Shown one piece after another: positions 17,203 to 26,186 of a stretch of 64,000 nt of DNA. The notes beneath the pieces were generated by a model. It saw nothing but the letters and a program-made list of their open reading frames with translations, had not been told where the DNA came from and searched no databases. The position numbers and the translations under genes are program-made. This stretch comes from MED-G105 sp038522945 (lineage in GTDB: Bacteria; Pseudomonadota; Alphaproteobacteria; Caulobacterales; Parvularculaceae), in NCBI GenBank assembly GCA_038522945.1, contig JBCBJV010000005.1:1-64000 (forward strand), in the 5' to 3' direction. Each line of letters begins with the position of its first letter. Within the stretch, counting starts at the first letter, position 1.

Positions 17203-18332
17203 CCATACTCTTTTGTGATATGACCAGTCCTTCCCCAACAACGCCACCCCTCGACGACCGCCACGCGCTTCAAGCGCAATTCCTCACCGAGATCGGCTGG
17301 CAAGACGCGCGCCTGGAGCCGGTGACCGGCGATGCCTCGTCACGGTCGTACGCCCGTCTGCGCAAGGGCAAGACCCGCGCTCTGTTGATGAGTGCGCCCC
17401 CTGCCGCCGAGACAGCCGCCTGTCCGCCAGCGGCCACTGAAGAGGACCGCCGTGCGCTCGGGTACAATGCCATGGCGCGGCTGGCGGGCCCGAACCTCAA
17501 TGCCTTTTCGAGTATCGCTGACGCCTTGCGCAAGGCGGGGCTTTCCGCACCGGAAGTCTTTCACGCAGATCCAGAAACCGGCTTTGCGCTCATCGAAGAC
17601 CTGGGGGACGACCTTTATGCCCGCGCTGTTCCGGCAGGTGCTGACGAGGAAACACTCTACAGCGCCGCGATTGATGCCCTGTTAGCGCTAAGGCGCGCTG
17701 CGCCGACGGTAGCAGCAGGGGACGCCTACACCATGCAGACCTACGACCTTCTTGCCATGGAGGCAGAGGTCTTGTTGCTCGCTGAGTGGTACGTTCCCTT
17801 CAAAACCGGCAAGGCTTTACCACCCGAAGCGTTTGAAACTTATCGCCAGACGTGGCGGGAAATCCTCTTTTCTTTGCCCGCGCCGGGGCAGATGGTACTA
17901 CGTGATTTCCATGCGGAGAATTTGCTCTGGCTCCCGGACCGCGCGGGCGTCGGACGCGTCGGGATGATCGATTTCCAGGATGGCCTTATCGGGCACCCGG
18001 CGTACGATGTGGTTTCTCTCTTGGAAGATGCACGCCGGGACGTTTCACATGACCTCGCCGAAGCGATGGTGGCGCGCTACTGCTCGGGCGCCAAGGAAGA
18101 CCACAAATTCTTCGAGGACGTCCAGTTTAGAGCCGAATATGCCCTGCTTGGGGCGCAACGCAACGCGAAGATCCTCGGCATCTTTGCAAGGCTGATCATT
18201 CGGGACGGTAAACCTCGGTACAAGGATTTTTTGCCACGGGTCGAAGCGCATTTTCGCACAGATCTCCACCAGCCTGCCCTCCGGCCAGTGGCAAGTCTCA
18301 TGACAAAATTGCTCCCGGATTTGGTTCAATGA
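17199..18332 (+). CDS. amgK: N-acetylmuramate/N-acetylglucosamine kinase AmgK
   Basis: Sugar kinase of the peptidoglycan recycling shortcut, making MurNAc-1-phosphate, which MurU then converts to UDP-MurNAc. The 377-residue protein has the aminoglycoside phosphotransferase fold. The catalytic loop is VLRDFHAENLLWL (Asp-x-His-x-x-Asn) and the metal-binding segment is MIDFQDGLIGHPAYDVVSLL. The TTG at 17199 overlaps the tsaE stop; an ATG at 17220 is an equally possible start. It overlaps murU by ATGA. tsaE-amgK-murU is a recurring alphaproteobacterial order. Confidence 0.9.
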   Translation: MTILFCDMTSPSPTTPPLDDRHALQAQFLTEIGWQDARLEPVTGDASSRSYARLRKGKTRALLMSAPPAAETAACPPAATEEDRRALGYNAMARLAGPNLNAFSSIADALRKAGLSAPEVFHADPETGFALIEDLGDDLYARAVPAGADEETLYSAAIDALLALRRAAPTVAAGDAYTMQTYDLLAMEAEVLLLAEWYVPFKTGKALPPEAFETYRQTWREILFSLPAPGQMVLRDFHAENLLWLPDRAGVGRVGMIDFQDGLIGHPAYDVVSLLEDARRDVSHDLAEAMVARYCSGAKEDHKFFEDVQFRAEYALLGAQRNAKILGIFARLIIRDGKPRYKDFLPRVEAHFRTDLHQPALRPVASLMTKLLPDLVQ

Positions 18333-19141
18333 CGGAGACTCCCAACTTAGTTGGCTCAAAGCAGTGGATGCCAGCAGCCGCAATGGTCCTGGCAGCCGGG
18401 CTGGGCACGCGCATGCGTCCGCTCACCGATACCCGTCCTAAGCCACTCATCAAGGTGAATGGAAAAGCGCTTATCGACTATAGCCTCGATCTCTTCGCTG
18501 ACGCCGGCGTTAGCAAAGCCGTCGTCAACGTGCACTATCTCGCGGACCAAATCGAAGCGCACGTTGCAAACCGCCAAGAGCCTCAGATCATTATCTCAGA
18601 TGAAAGAGACGAGCTTCTTGAAACCGGTGGTGGCCTGTTGAAAGCCCGCGATGCCCTTGTGGAGAAGCAGGGCGACGGACAGAGAGAAAAACGACCGGTC
18701 TTTTGCACCAACACCGACGCGTTTTTGCTGAGCGAAGCGGGCGAAGCTGCCTTTCCTGACCCGCTTACCTCGCCGTGCGGGCGACTTGCCTCCCACTGGG
18801 ACGACGCCCGCATGGACGCGCTATTGCTCCTTGTACCCCACGCCATGGCAAGCGGGATTTCCAGCAAAGGGGATTTCGACATGCGCAATGACAATTCTAT
18901 CGAGTTTCGACAAGGCGAGAGCGCCGAGTACATTTTTACCGGCCTGCAGCTTATCTCGCCACGCCTCTTTGAGGGGTTTGCCGTCGAGCCGTTTTCCACA
19001 AAGCTGATGTGGGAAAAAGCGATCGCAAAAGGGCGGCTATTCGGTCTTGTCCATCCAGGTCGCTGGATGCATGTTGGCGATCCACAAGGGCTTGACGAGG
19101 CGGAAGCCTACTTCCGCAAAACGACATCGCAATCAGACTAG
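18329..19141 (+). CDS. murU: MurNAc-1-phosphate uridylyltransferase MurU
   Basis: Uridylyltransferase that makes UDP-MurNAc from MurNAc-1-phosphate and UTP, letting the cell reuse wall sugars without passing through de novo MurA, a route that confers fosfomycin tolerance in Pseudomonas. The 270 residues carry the nucleotidyltransferase signature LAAGLGTRMRPLT...PKPL at 21-40 and the metal-binding Asp in FCTNTDAF. The gene overlaps amgK by four bases and is followed by addB. Confidence 0.92.
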   Translation: MTETPNLVGSKQWMPAAAMVLAAGLGTRMRPLTDTRPKPLIKVNGKALIDYSLDLFADAGVSKAVVNVHYLADQIEAHVANRQEPQIIISDERDELLETGGGLLKARDALVEKQGDGQREKRPVFCTNTDAFLLSEAGEAAFPDPLTSPCGRLASHWDDARMDALLLLVPHAMASGISSKGDFDMRNDNSIEFRQGESAEYIFTGLQLISPRLFEGFAVEPFSTKLMWEKAIAKGRLFGLVHPGRWMHVGDPQGLDEAEAYFRKTTSQSD

Positions 19142-19217
19142 CGTCGTCTCAGCAAGCTCGCTTCAACCCGTCGGTGTTCTGATCTGTTCTGAACCCGGCG
19201 CGATGGAAAAAGGTCGC

Positions 19218-22200
19218 ATGCTGAGCGCTCAGAAAAAAGTTCTGTCGATTCCCGGCGGCGCTCCGTTCTTGCCAACACTGGCAGACGCCATCGCAACGAC
19301 GTTTGGATCGTCACCCCTGACCCTTGCCGATGTCCAGGTTTTCCTCCCAACCCGCCGGGCTATCCGCGCGCTTTCGACGGCCCTGACACAAAGTAGAGGC
19401 ACCTCAAAAGCAGCCTTCCTGCCGTCAGTCTCGGCCCTTGGGGATGTGGACGAAGAAGACTTTCTGGAGACATCAGGCCGACCAGAAGACGAAGTTGAAT
19501 TGCCACCGGCGATCTCTCCTATGGAGCGGACGCTCGTTCTCTCGCGCATGGTCGCCAGCAAGAACAAAGCCTTTCGCGGTCATGAGCACTGGCCAGCTGC
19601 CCTCGCCGCTGGCCGGGAACTGAGCAAGCTCCTTGATTCATTTTATACTGAAGAAATTGACCCCAGCCGCCTTTCCGAGCTCGTGCCTGAACAGTATGCG
19701 GACCACTGGGCTCAGTCCATTGACTTCCTCAAAATCGTTACGGAAGCCTGGCCTGCCTATTTGAACGACCAAGGACGCATGGATCCAGCTGCCCGACGCG
19801 TCTCGCTCATCGAGCGTCTGCGCGCCCATTGGGAAACCGCGAAACCAACATCGCCAATCATCATTGCAGGGACGACCGCCAGTGTGCCTGCTGTGAGGCG
19901 ACTGTGTGCAAGTCTGTTGGACCTGCCCAACGCTTGGCTTGTCTTGCCAGGCGTTGACCTTTCCCTTGATCCGCGCGCCTGGGATGTGATTGACGACCCG
20001 CATCCTCAAGCAGGCTTGAAGGGCCTTCTGGGCGATCTCAATATCGACCAAGCGCAAGTGACATCTCTCGCGTTAGCGGACAAGGAAGATATGACCGACA
20101 GTGGCCACAATCGGTCAGGTCTTATCTCCCTCGCCTTGCGCCCAGCCGAAGCGACAGACGATTGGCGGCAAAACATCGAGACGATGACTAAAAGCGATCC
20201 CGATCTTACTCAGTGCTCTGAGGGCCTTGAATTAGTCGAGGCTCGCAGTGAAGACGAAGAAGCGACGATCATCGCTTTGCGTTGCCGAGAGGTTCTGGAG
20301 AGTGACCCGAAGACAGTTCTGGTGGTGACGTCCGATCGATTTCTCGCCAGGCGCGTTTCCCTCAAGCTACGCCGATGGAATATTATTGTTGATGATAGCG
20401 GCGGGCAACCTTTTCACAACTCTCTATGCGGAACATACCTGCAACTTGTGGCCAGCTGGCTCGTGGATCCAGCGGACCCAGGTGCATGCCTGGCCCTCTT
20501 GCGTCACCCATTGTGCGGCATCGCCTACTCAGAAGGGCAAGAGAACCCAACCAAGCGGTCAGGCATTGATGCCCTTGATCGCGCCCTAAGAGGCCTCTCG
20601 CCAAAGTCACTCATGCCTGAGGGGGGCATTGACGCCTTACGGGCAAAGGTTGCCCAATTGCGAGATGGTGCGCCGCGGGCGCTCGGTGAGGGCATCCTTG
20701 CAGATCTCGCCCAGCGCGCAGGTACGCATCTCCAGATCACCGAGGGCATGACCTTTCAATCAGTTTTCGACAAGCACCTGGCTCTCGCCGAAGCTCTGTC
20801 GGTCGCTGACGAAACGGACACAACGCGGCCACCAGTTTGGCAGGGCAATGACGGGGCGGTTGGCGCGGCGCTCGTGGCTGATGTACGCGCTTCTTGTGCG
20901 CTCATCGAAACGTTCAGTGCTGCGACTTATCGGGACATCTTTGTACAATTGATCAGTACGGGTACTGTACGCCAAAACGCTGGCACCCATCCCAATATCC
21001 AGATTCTGGGACCTCTTGAAGCACGGCTGCAGTCCGCGGACCAGATCATTCTTGGCGGCTTGAACGAAGGCACGTGGCCAGGAGATGCAGGCACTGATCC
21101 TTTCCTCTCCCGCCCCATGCGCGCAGAATTGGGCCTCCCGTCGCCGGAGCGACGTCTGGGCCTTGCCGCGCACGACTTCTCTCAGCTCGTTTCGTCACCA
21201 TCTGTTATGATGACGCGCTCACTCCTGTCAGGTGGTGAGCCTACCATGCCGTCGCGTTGGTTCGTCCGCCTAAAAAACATCCTGCAAGGCGCGGGTGGAT
21301 TAGACGCGCGGGACCAGTCAGCCCGCTATCGACATTGGGCCAGCCTCCTCGATAGCCCGGACGAAGTTCGCCCGGTGCATCGTCCAAGCCCAACCCCGCC
21401 GGTTGAGGCTCGCCCACGGCGGCTCTACGCAACCGACATCGAAGCCTGGCTGCGGGACCCTTATGGCCTCTATGCGAAGCGTTGCCTGAGGCTACGACCC
21501 TTAGATCCCATGGATATGGCTTTTGCGGGCCGCGAGATGGGAACCATCCTCCACGCGGTGTTTGAAACAGCGATCGATCCAGGTTTACCAGATGACGACG
21601 TGCAACCGTTTCTACACGACATATTTTCAAGGATCGCGACCGCCCATGGATACACACCCGTGGATGACATGTACTGGCGACACGACATCAAAGCCGCGCT
21701 CATTTGGTTTGAAGCTTTCTCAAGTGAGCGAGCCCCCCTCGTCCGCACGCAGCTCCTTGAGGAGGAAGGCGTGACTGCCGTTCGAGGGGTTAATCCGCGG
21801 TTTGAAATCGCCGCTCGGGCGGATCGCATTGATCTGCGCGAGGATGGCCGTGTCGACATCTACGACTACAAATCGCGGAAAGTCCCCAGTGACAAACAAG
21901 ACAAGCACTTTTCGCCACAACTGGCACTGACAGCATTAATCGTTCGGGAAGGCGGGTTCACAAAACTCGGTGCGCGAAGCGTCGCCTCTTACGCTTACCT
22001 GAAAACCCTAGGGCGCGACGGCAAACCCGATACCGTCATCCGTGACGCGGAAGTTGACAAGCGCATTCAGTCAACCGAACAACAATTAAAACAATTGATC
22101 ACCGCTTTTGATCAGGAGGCGCAAGGGTATCACCCACAGCCCCATCCAGAGTTCCTCAATCAGTTCGGCGACTATGATCAGCTCTCCCGCAGGCGGGAGT

Positions 22201-22226
22201 GGTCCGTAAGCGGAGAGGATGAATGA
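19218..22226 (+). CDS. addB: AddB subunit of the AddAB double-strand-break nuclease
   Basis: Helicase-like/nuclease subunit of AddAB, which resects DNA ends for RecA recombination. About 1,002 residues. The N-terminus fits the alphaproteobacterial form (VLSIPGGAPFLPTLADAI), the middle is an inactivated helicase-like region, and the C-terminus carries a RecB-type nuclease domain with ARADRIDLREDG and DIYDYKSRK. The open frame reaches back to 19047 inside murU, but AAAAAGG just before the ATG at 19218 and the family N-terminus favour that start; 19203 is possible. It overlaps addA by ATGA. Confidence 0.92.
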   Translation: MLSAQKKVLSIPGGAPFLPTLADAIATTFGSSPLTLADVQVFLPTRRAIRALSTALTQSRGTSKAAFLPSVSALGDVDEEDFLETSGRPEDEVELPPAISPMERTLVLSRMVASKNKAFRGHEHWPAALAAGRELSKLLDSFYTEEIDPSRLSELVPEQYADHWAQSIDFLKIVTEAWPAYLNDQGRMDPAARRVSLIERLRAHWETAKPTSPIIIAGTTASVPAVRRLCASLLDLPNAWLVLPGVDLSLDPRAWDVIDDPHPQAGLKGLLGDLNIDQAQVTSLALADKEDMTDSGHNRSGLISLALRPAEATDDWRQNIETMTKSDPDLTQCSEGLELVEARSEDEEATIIALRCREVLESDPKTVLVVTSDRFLARRVSLKLRRWNIIVDDSGGQPFHNSLCGTYLQLVASWLVDPADPGACLALLRHPLCGIAYSEGQENPTKRSGIDALDRALRGLSPKSLMPEGGIDALRAKVAQLRDGAPRALGEGILADLAQRAGTHLQITEGMTFQSVFDKHLALAEALSVADETDTTRPPVWQGNDGAVGAALVADVRASCALIETFSAATYRDIFVQLISTGTVRQNAGTHPNIQILGPLEARLQSADQIILGGLNEGTWPGDAGTDPFLSRPMRAELGLPSPERRLGLAAHDFSQLVSSPSVMMTRSLLSGGEPTMPSRWFVRLKNILQGAGGLDARDQSARYRHWASLLDSPDEVRPVHRPSPTPPVEARPRRLYATDIEAWLRDPYGLYAKRCLRLRPLDPMDMAFAGREMGTILHAVFETAIDPGLPDDDVQPFLHDIFSRIATAHGYTPVDDMYWRHDIKAALIWFEAFSSERAPLVRTQLLEEEGVTAVRGVNPRFEIAARADRIDLREDGRVDIYDYKSRKVPSDKQDKHFSPQLALTALIVREGGFTKLGARSVASYAYLKTLGRDGKPDTVIRDAEVDKRIQSTEQQLKQLITAFDQEAQGYHPQPHPEFLNQFGDYDQLSRRREWSVSGEDE

Positions 22227-25200
22227 GCGAACGGGCCAAAGATCCAATGACTGTCTTTGAAGAAACCGTTGCCCATCAACGGGCCGCCGCATCGCCGACG
22301 ACGTCGGCATTTGTCTCTGCCAACGCGGGATCTGGCAAAACAAGGGTCCTGACAAATCGCGTTGCACGGCTCCTTTTGGAAGGGGCGCCGCCAGACAAAA
22401 TTCTGTGCATTACCTACACAAAAGCAGCCGCAGCGGAAATGGCCAATCGCCTCTTCACCATGCTTGGGAAATGGGCACTCGCCGATGACGACGCGCTACG
22501 CGACGCCCTTAAAGAGCTTGAGGGTGAAAGCTATCGACACGATCGTTCGGACGACGATCTTCGCAAGGCGCGACGGCTTTTTGCCCGGGCACTGGAAACC
22601 CCTGGCGGGTTGAAGATCCAAACGATCCACTCGTTTTGCGAAAACTTGCTCCGGCGCTTTCCTCTGGAAGCGGGCACGCCCCCTGGCTTCACGGTGATTG
22701 AGGATACCGATGCGCGTGCACTCTTCGAAAATGCGATGTCGAAGATTGCTGCCAAGGCCCACCGCAATGAGGATTTGGCAAACTGTTTTGCCTTGCTTTC
22801 AGACGGTCGCGCCCCCGGGGGGCTGCATGATCTCATTTTCCAGGCAAGCCTGCAGCTCAAAGATACTGTTGTCACCGAGACACCCGGCGCCCTCCGGGTA
22901 CCGATCGAAAAGGCACTCGGGTGCGATTTCAATCTGAGCGAGCACGATCTTATCGAAAATACGATGAAGCTCATTTCCATAGAGGATCTGAAAACGCTCG
23001 CGGAAGCTTTATCCCAAGGCGGCAAGCGTGCCATCGGCTGGAGCGAAACACTCGCAAATGCGGCAGCCCTGACGGAAGCCGAAGCGAGATACAAAGCATT
23101 GAAATCGGTCTTCCTAAAGACCGATAATTCTCCGCGAACACTAACGCAGATCTACGACAAAAAAGTTCTTGAGCATTCTCCAGGTGCAGAGCCCCGTACC
23201 GCGCGTCTATCTGCGTGCATTTCAGAGACCGCCGAGGAATTGAAATCTCTGCAATTGGGCGCGCAGACACTTGCCCTGCAGACGCTCGCCCATGGAGTTC
23301 GAGGCGAATACATCCGTGAAAAGATCTATCGCGGCGTTCTTGATTTTGACGATCTGATTTATTTGGCGGAGCGTTTGCTTTCCACGCCAGGTCGGACTGA
23401 CTGGGTCATGTATAAGCTGGATCAAGGAATTGATCATATCCTGCTGGACGAGGCGCAGGACACAAGCCCCGGCGCCTGGCAGGTGATCGAGCGTCCTTTG
23501 CGCGAGTTCATTGCGGGGAGCGGGGCGCGTATCGGGCAAAGGACGTTCTTCGCGGTCGGCGATCAGAAACAATCGATCTATTCCTTTCAGGGCGCTGACT
23601 CAGAGCTCTTTCAGGAAAAACGCCTTTCCCTTGGCAAGGACCTAAGCACAACTATTCCTTACACAGAGGTACCACTGCAGCTTTCATTCCGAACAACACG
23701 ACCAATCCTCGAATTTGTTGACGCAGCATTTGAAGACAATGATGTGCTTGACGGGGTCAGTGCAGAACGTCCACTGACCCATAAACTGTTCCGGGAAGGC
23801 GAGGCAGGCCGTGTGGAGCTATGGCCCCTCGCTCCCATTCCAGATACCGCCGAGCTTGCACCGTGGGACGCGCCTTTTGATGTCATCACGCGCGAAAGCG
23901 CCATCAGCAAACTGACGAACAAGGTTGCAGATCAGATTGCCGAATGGCTGTCAGACGGAGAGCTCCTCGAAGCCAAAGGACGCCCCGTAGAACCGCGCGA
24001 TATTATGATTTTGCTTCAGGCGCGCACACCCCTCTTTCACGAGATGATCAAAGCGTTGGGTAGGCGGTCGGTCCCTGTGGCAGGGGCTGACAAAATCAAA
24101 TTGCTTGAAGATCAAGCCGTCCTGGACCTTCTCTCCTATGCTCGCACGGTGCTTTATCTCGAAGATGACCTCTCCCTTGCCGAAACACTGAAGTCGCCGT
24201 TTTTTGCTTGGGATGAGGCACAATTGTTTGAGCTTGCCTACGGGCGGAAGGCCAGCCTTTGGTCGGCTCTTAGAGAAAGATCGGATGAGGCGTCGATGCA
24301 CGCCGTGGTCGAGATTGAAACAGCTGCGCGGATTGCTCAGCATGAGGGACCCGCCGCTTTTTTCTATCACCTCTTGGAAACGGGCAAACCAGCGGGGCGG
24401 AAGCGCCTGCTTGGTCGGTTGGGTGGACCTGCGCGCGAGCCTTTAGACGAATTCCTCCGCATCGCAATTGATTTTGAAAATGGTCACGCGAGGAGCCTGC
24501 GGGGCTTTGTCCAATGGGCAGAGGCCAATGCGGGCGAGGTCAGTCGTAACCCCGACCCTGCAGAAAACGTCGTACAGGTCATGACCGTTCACAAATCCAA
24601 AGGACTAGAAGCACCGATTGTGTTTCTCCTCGATGCCCATCGCCGTCATGTGCCAAAGCAGCCTTATCTTTCCCATGACATAGGCGGTGCCACCGTCAAC
24701 CTCCTGAACCCATCCGTGGACAAATCACCCGCGCGCCTGAGTGCGTCACGGGAAAAAGCAGCCCGCTTGCAGAGTAATGAATATCGTCGGCTGTTTTATG
24801 TTGCCGCAACACGGGCGGAAGATCGGCTCTATGTTTGCGGGCTGGCGTCGAAAAAGTTGGATAAGCGCCATGACACACCGCCAAGTGAGAAATGCTGGTA
24901 CGCATTGGCAGAAGATGCCTTTGATCGGCTGGGTGATGATACTGAGATAGCTACAACACTGTGGGACCAGCCGGTCCGGTGCTATGCCCAAAGACAAGAA
25001 ACGCCCGTCGATAGCAAGACTGGCGCGGGAGCGCCGCATCCTACTTTTCCGGACCTGCCGGCCTTTTTCCGAACGCCAAATACGAGGGGATCGCCCCAAA
25101 GTTCACTCGCCCCATCACGCTTGGCGGACCGTCTTGAGGCGGACGAAACGGGCGTGAGCGCCTATAGTCCGCGTAACGGAGCTCTCTATCGACGCGGGCA

Positions 25201-25699
25201 AACCATACACAAGCTTCTGGAGGTGTTGCCAAAGATTGGCTCCGGCGAAAGAGAAGCCCGCGCCAGCGACCTTATTGATCGGCTTGTACCTGGCGCAAGC
25301 GAGGAAGAGCATGCTCAATGGCGGGCTGAGGCTCTTTCAATCCTTGAAGACCCTCAGTTCCGTGATGTTTTTGGACCCAATAGCCGCGCAGAGGTCTCAA
25401 TCGCAGGGACTGTCTCAACACCCTCGGGACCGCAGCAAGTCCACGGTGAGATCGATCGGCTGGCGGTTGGTGAACGGGAAATCCTGCTTGTAGATTTCAA
25501 AACAAATCGCCCACCGCCCAAATCACCGGAGGCGACACCGCAAGCCTATCTGGCCCAGCTTGGCGCTTATGCCTTGCTGCTTGGAGAAATCTATCCTGAG
25601 CACACGATCCGGCCAGCACTGATCTGGACCTATGAAGCTCGCCTGATGCCATTGCCAGTGGATCTAATCATCAAGGCCTTCAATCGCACGGTTGCGTGA
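22223..25699 (+). CDS. addA: AddA helicase-nuclease subunit
   Basis: UvrD-type 3'-5' helicase with a C-terminal nuclease domain; it unwinds and cuts DNA ends together with AddB. The 1,158 residues show Walker A ANAGSGKT at 33-40, LLDEAQDTSP (Walker B), VGDQKQSIYSFQGA (motif III), MTVHKSKGLE (motif V) and RLFYVAATRAEDRLYV (motif VI). A nuclease core LLVDFKTNRPPP...YLAQLGAYALLL ends the protein. It is co-translated with addB through an ATGA overlap. trxA follows after 115 bases. Confidence 0.96.
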   Translation: MSERAKDPMTVFEETVAHQRAAASPTTSAFVSANAGSGKTRVLTNRVARLLLEGAPPDKILCITYTKAAAAEMANRLFTMLGKWALADDDALRDALKELEGESYRHDRSDDDLRKARRLFARALETPGGLKIQTIHSFCENLLRRFPLEAGTPPGFTVIEDTDARALFENAMSKIAAKAHRNEDLANCFALLSDGRAPGGLHDLIFQASLQLKDTVVTETPGALRVPIEKALGCDFNLSEHDLIENTMKLISIEDLKTLAEALSQGGKRAIGWSETLANAAALTEAEARYKALKSVFLKTDNSPRTLTQIYDKKVLEHSPGAEPRTARLSACISETAEELKSLQLGAQTLALQTLAHGVRGEYIREKIYRGVLDFDDLIYLAERLLSTPGRTDWVMYKLDQGIDHILLDEAQDTSPGAWQVIERPLREFIAGSGARIGQRTFFAVGDQKQSIYSFQGADSELFQEKRLSLGKDLSTTIPYTEVPLQLSFRTTRPILEFVDAAFEDNDVLDGVSAERPLTHKLFREGEAGRVELWPLAPIPDTAELAPWDAPFDVITRESAISKLTNKVADQIAEWLSDGELLEAKGRPVEPRDIMILLQARTPLFHEMIKALGRRSVPVAGADKIKLLEDQAVLDLLSYARTVLYLEDDLSLAETLKSPFFAWDEAQLFELAYGRKASLWSALRERSDEASMHAVVEIETAARIAQHEGPAAFFYHLLETGKPAGRKRLLGRLGGPAREPLDEFLRIAIDFENGHARSLRGFVQWAEANAGEVSRNPDPAENVVQVMTVHKSKGLEAPIVFLLDAHRRHVPKQPYLSHDIGGATVNLLNPSVDKSPARLSASREKAARLQSNEYRRLFYVAATRAEDRLYVCGLASKKLDKRHDTPPSEKCWYALAEDAFDRLGDDTEIATTLWDQPVRCYAQRQETPVDSKTGAGAPHPTFPDLPAFFRTPNTRGSPQSSLAPSRLADRLEADETGVSAYSPRNGALYRRGQTIHKLLEVLPKIGSGEREARASDLIDRLVPGASEEEHAQWRAEALSILEDPQFRDVFGPNSRAEVSIAGTVSTPSGPQQVHGEIDRLAVGEREILLVDFKTNRPPPKSPEATPQAYLAQLGAYALLLGEIYPEHTIRPALIWTYEARLMPLPVDLIIKAFNRTVA

Positions 25700-25814
25700 G
25701 TACGTTACTCAGAACGCTTGATCTCGACCGCGAGCCGCTTATCTTCACTGCTCGTTTGGGCGATCACCTTCTTTTACGATCATCTGACGCCAGTATTGAA
25801 AAGGAACCTATCCA

Positions 25815-26153
25815 ATGGCGACCAAAAGTGTTTCCGATGCGTCTTTTGATGAAGACGTTCTTAAGTCTGACAAACCAGTTGTTGTAGATTTCTGGGCTGA
25901 ATGGTGTGGGCCCTGTAAACAGATCGGCCCTGCGCTGGAAGAACTCTCCGACGAATTCGGGGAAGCCCTGACAATCGCAAAGGTCAACATCGACGATAGC
26001 CCGGAGACGCCTGGTAAATTCGGTGTACGTGGTATTCCAACCCTGATGATTTTCCAGGACGGGGAATTGAAATCCACAAAAGTCGGCGCAGCCCCGAAAT
26101 CTGCGTTGGAAGCGTGGATCAAAAGCGAGCTTGGGACCGCCGCCGCTTCCTAA
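25815..26153 (+). CDS. trxA: Thioredoxin 1
   Basis: General cytosolic disulfide reductase of 112 residues. The active site WCGPC is at 30-34 and the cis-proline in RGIPTLM. AAGGAA precedes the ATG. It sits downstream of addA in the same direction, an order frequent in alphaproteobacteria. It could be read from the add operon or from its own promoter in the 115-base gap, where I could not define one. An intrinsic terminator follows about 85 bases later inside the convergent folC. Confidence 0.96.
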   Translation: MATKSVSDASFDEDVLKSDKPVVVDFWAEWCGPCKQIGPALEELSDEFGEALTIAKVNIDDSPETPGKFGVRGIPTLMIFQDGELKSTKVGAAPKSALEAWIKSELGTAAAS

Positions 26154-26186
26154 GGCGCCTTCAGCTAAACCGTAAAGGAGAACAGG

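Noticed and set aside
25696..25887. Small plus-strand frame spanning the addA-trxA gap
   Set aside because: Overlaps trxA out of frame; trxA is certain.
26152..26161. AAGGCGCCTT palindrome after trxA
   Set aside because: A loop-free ten-base palindrome is too short to call; the real terminator is 80 bases further on.
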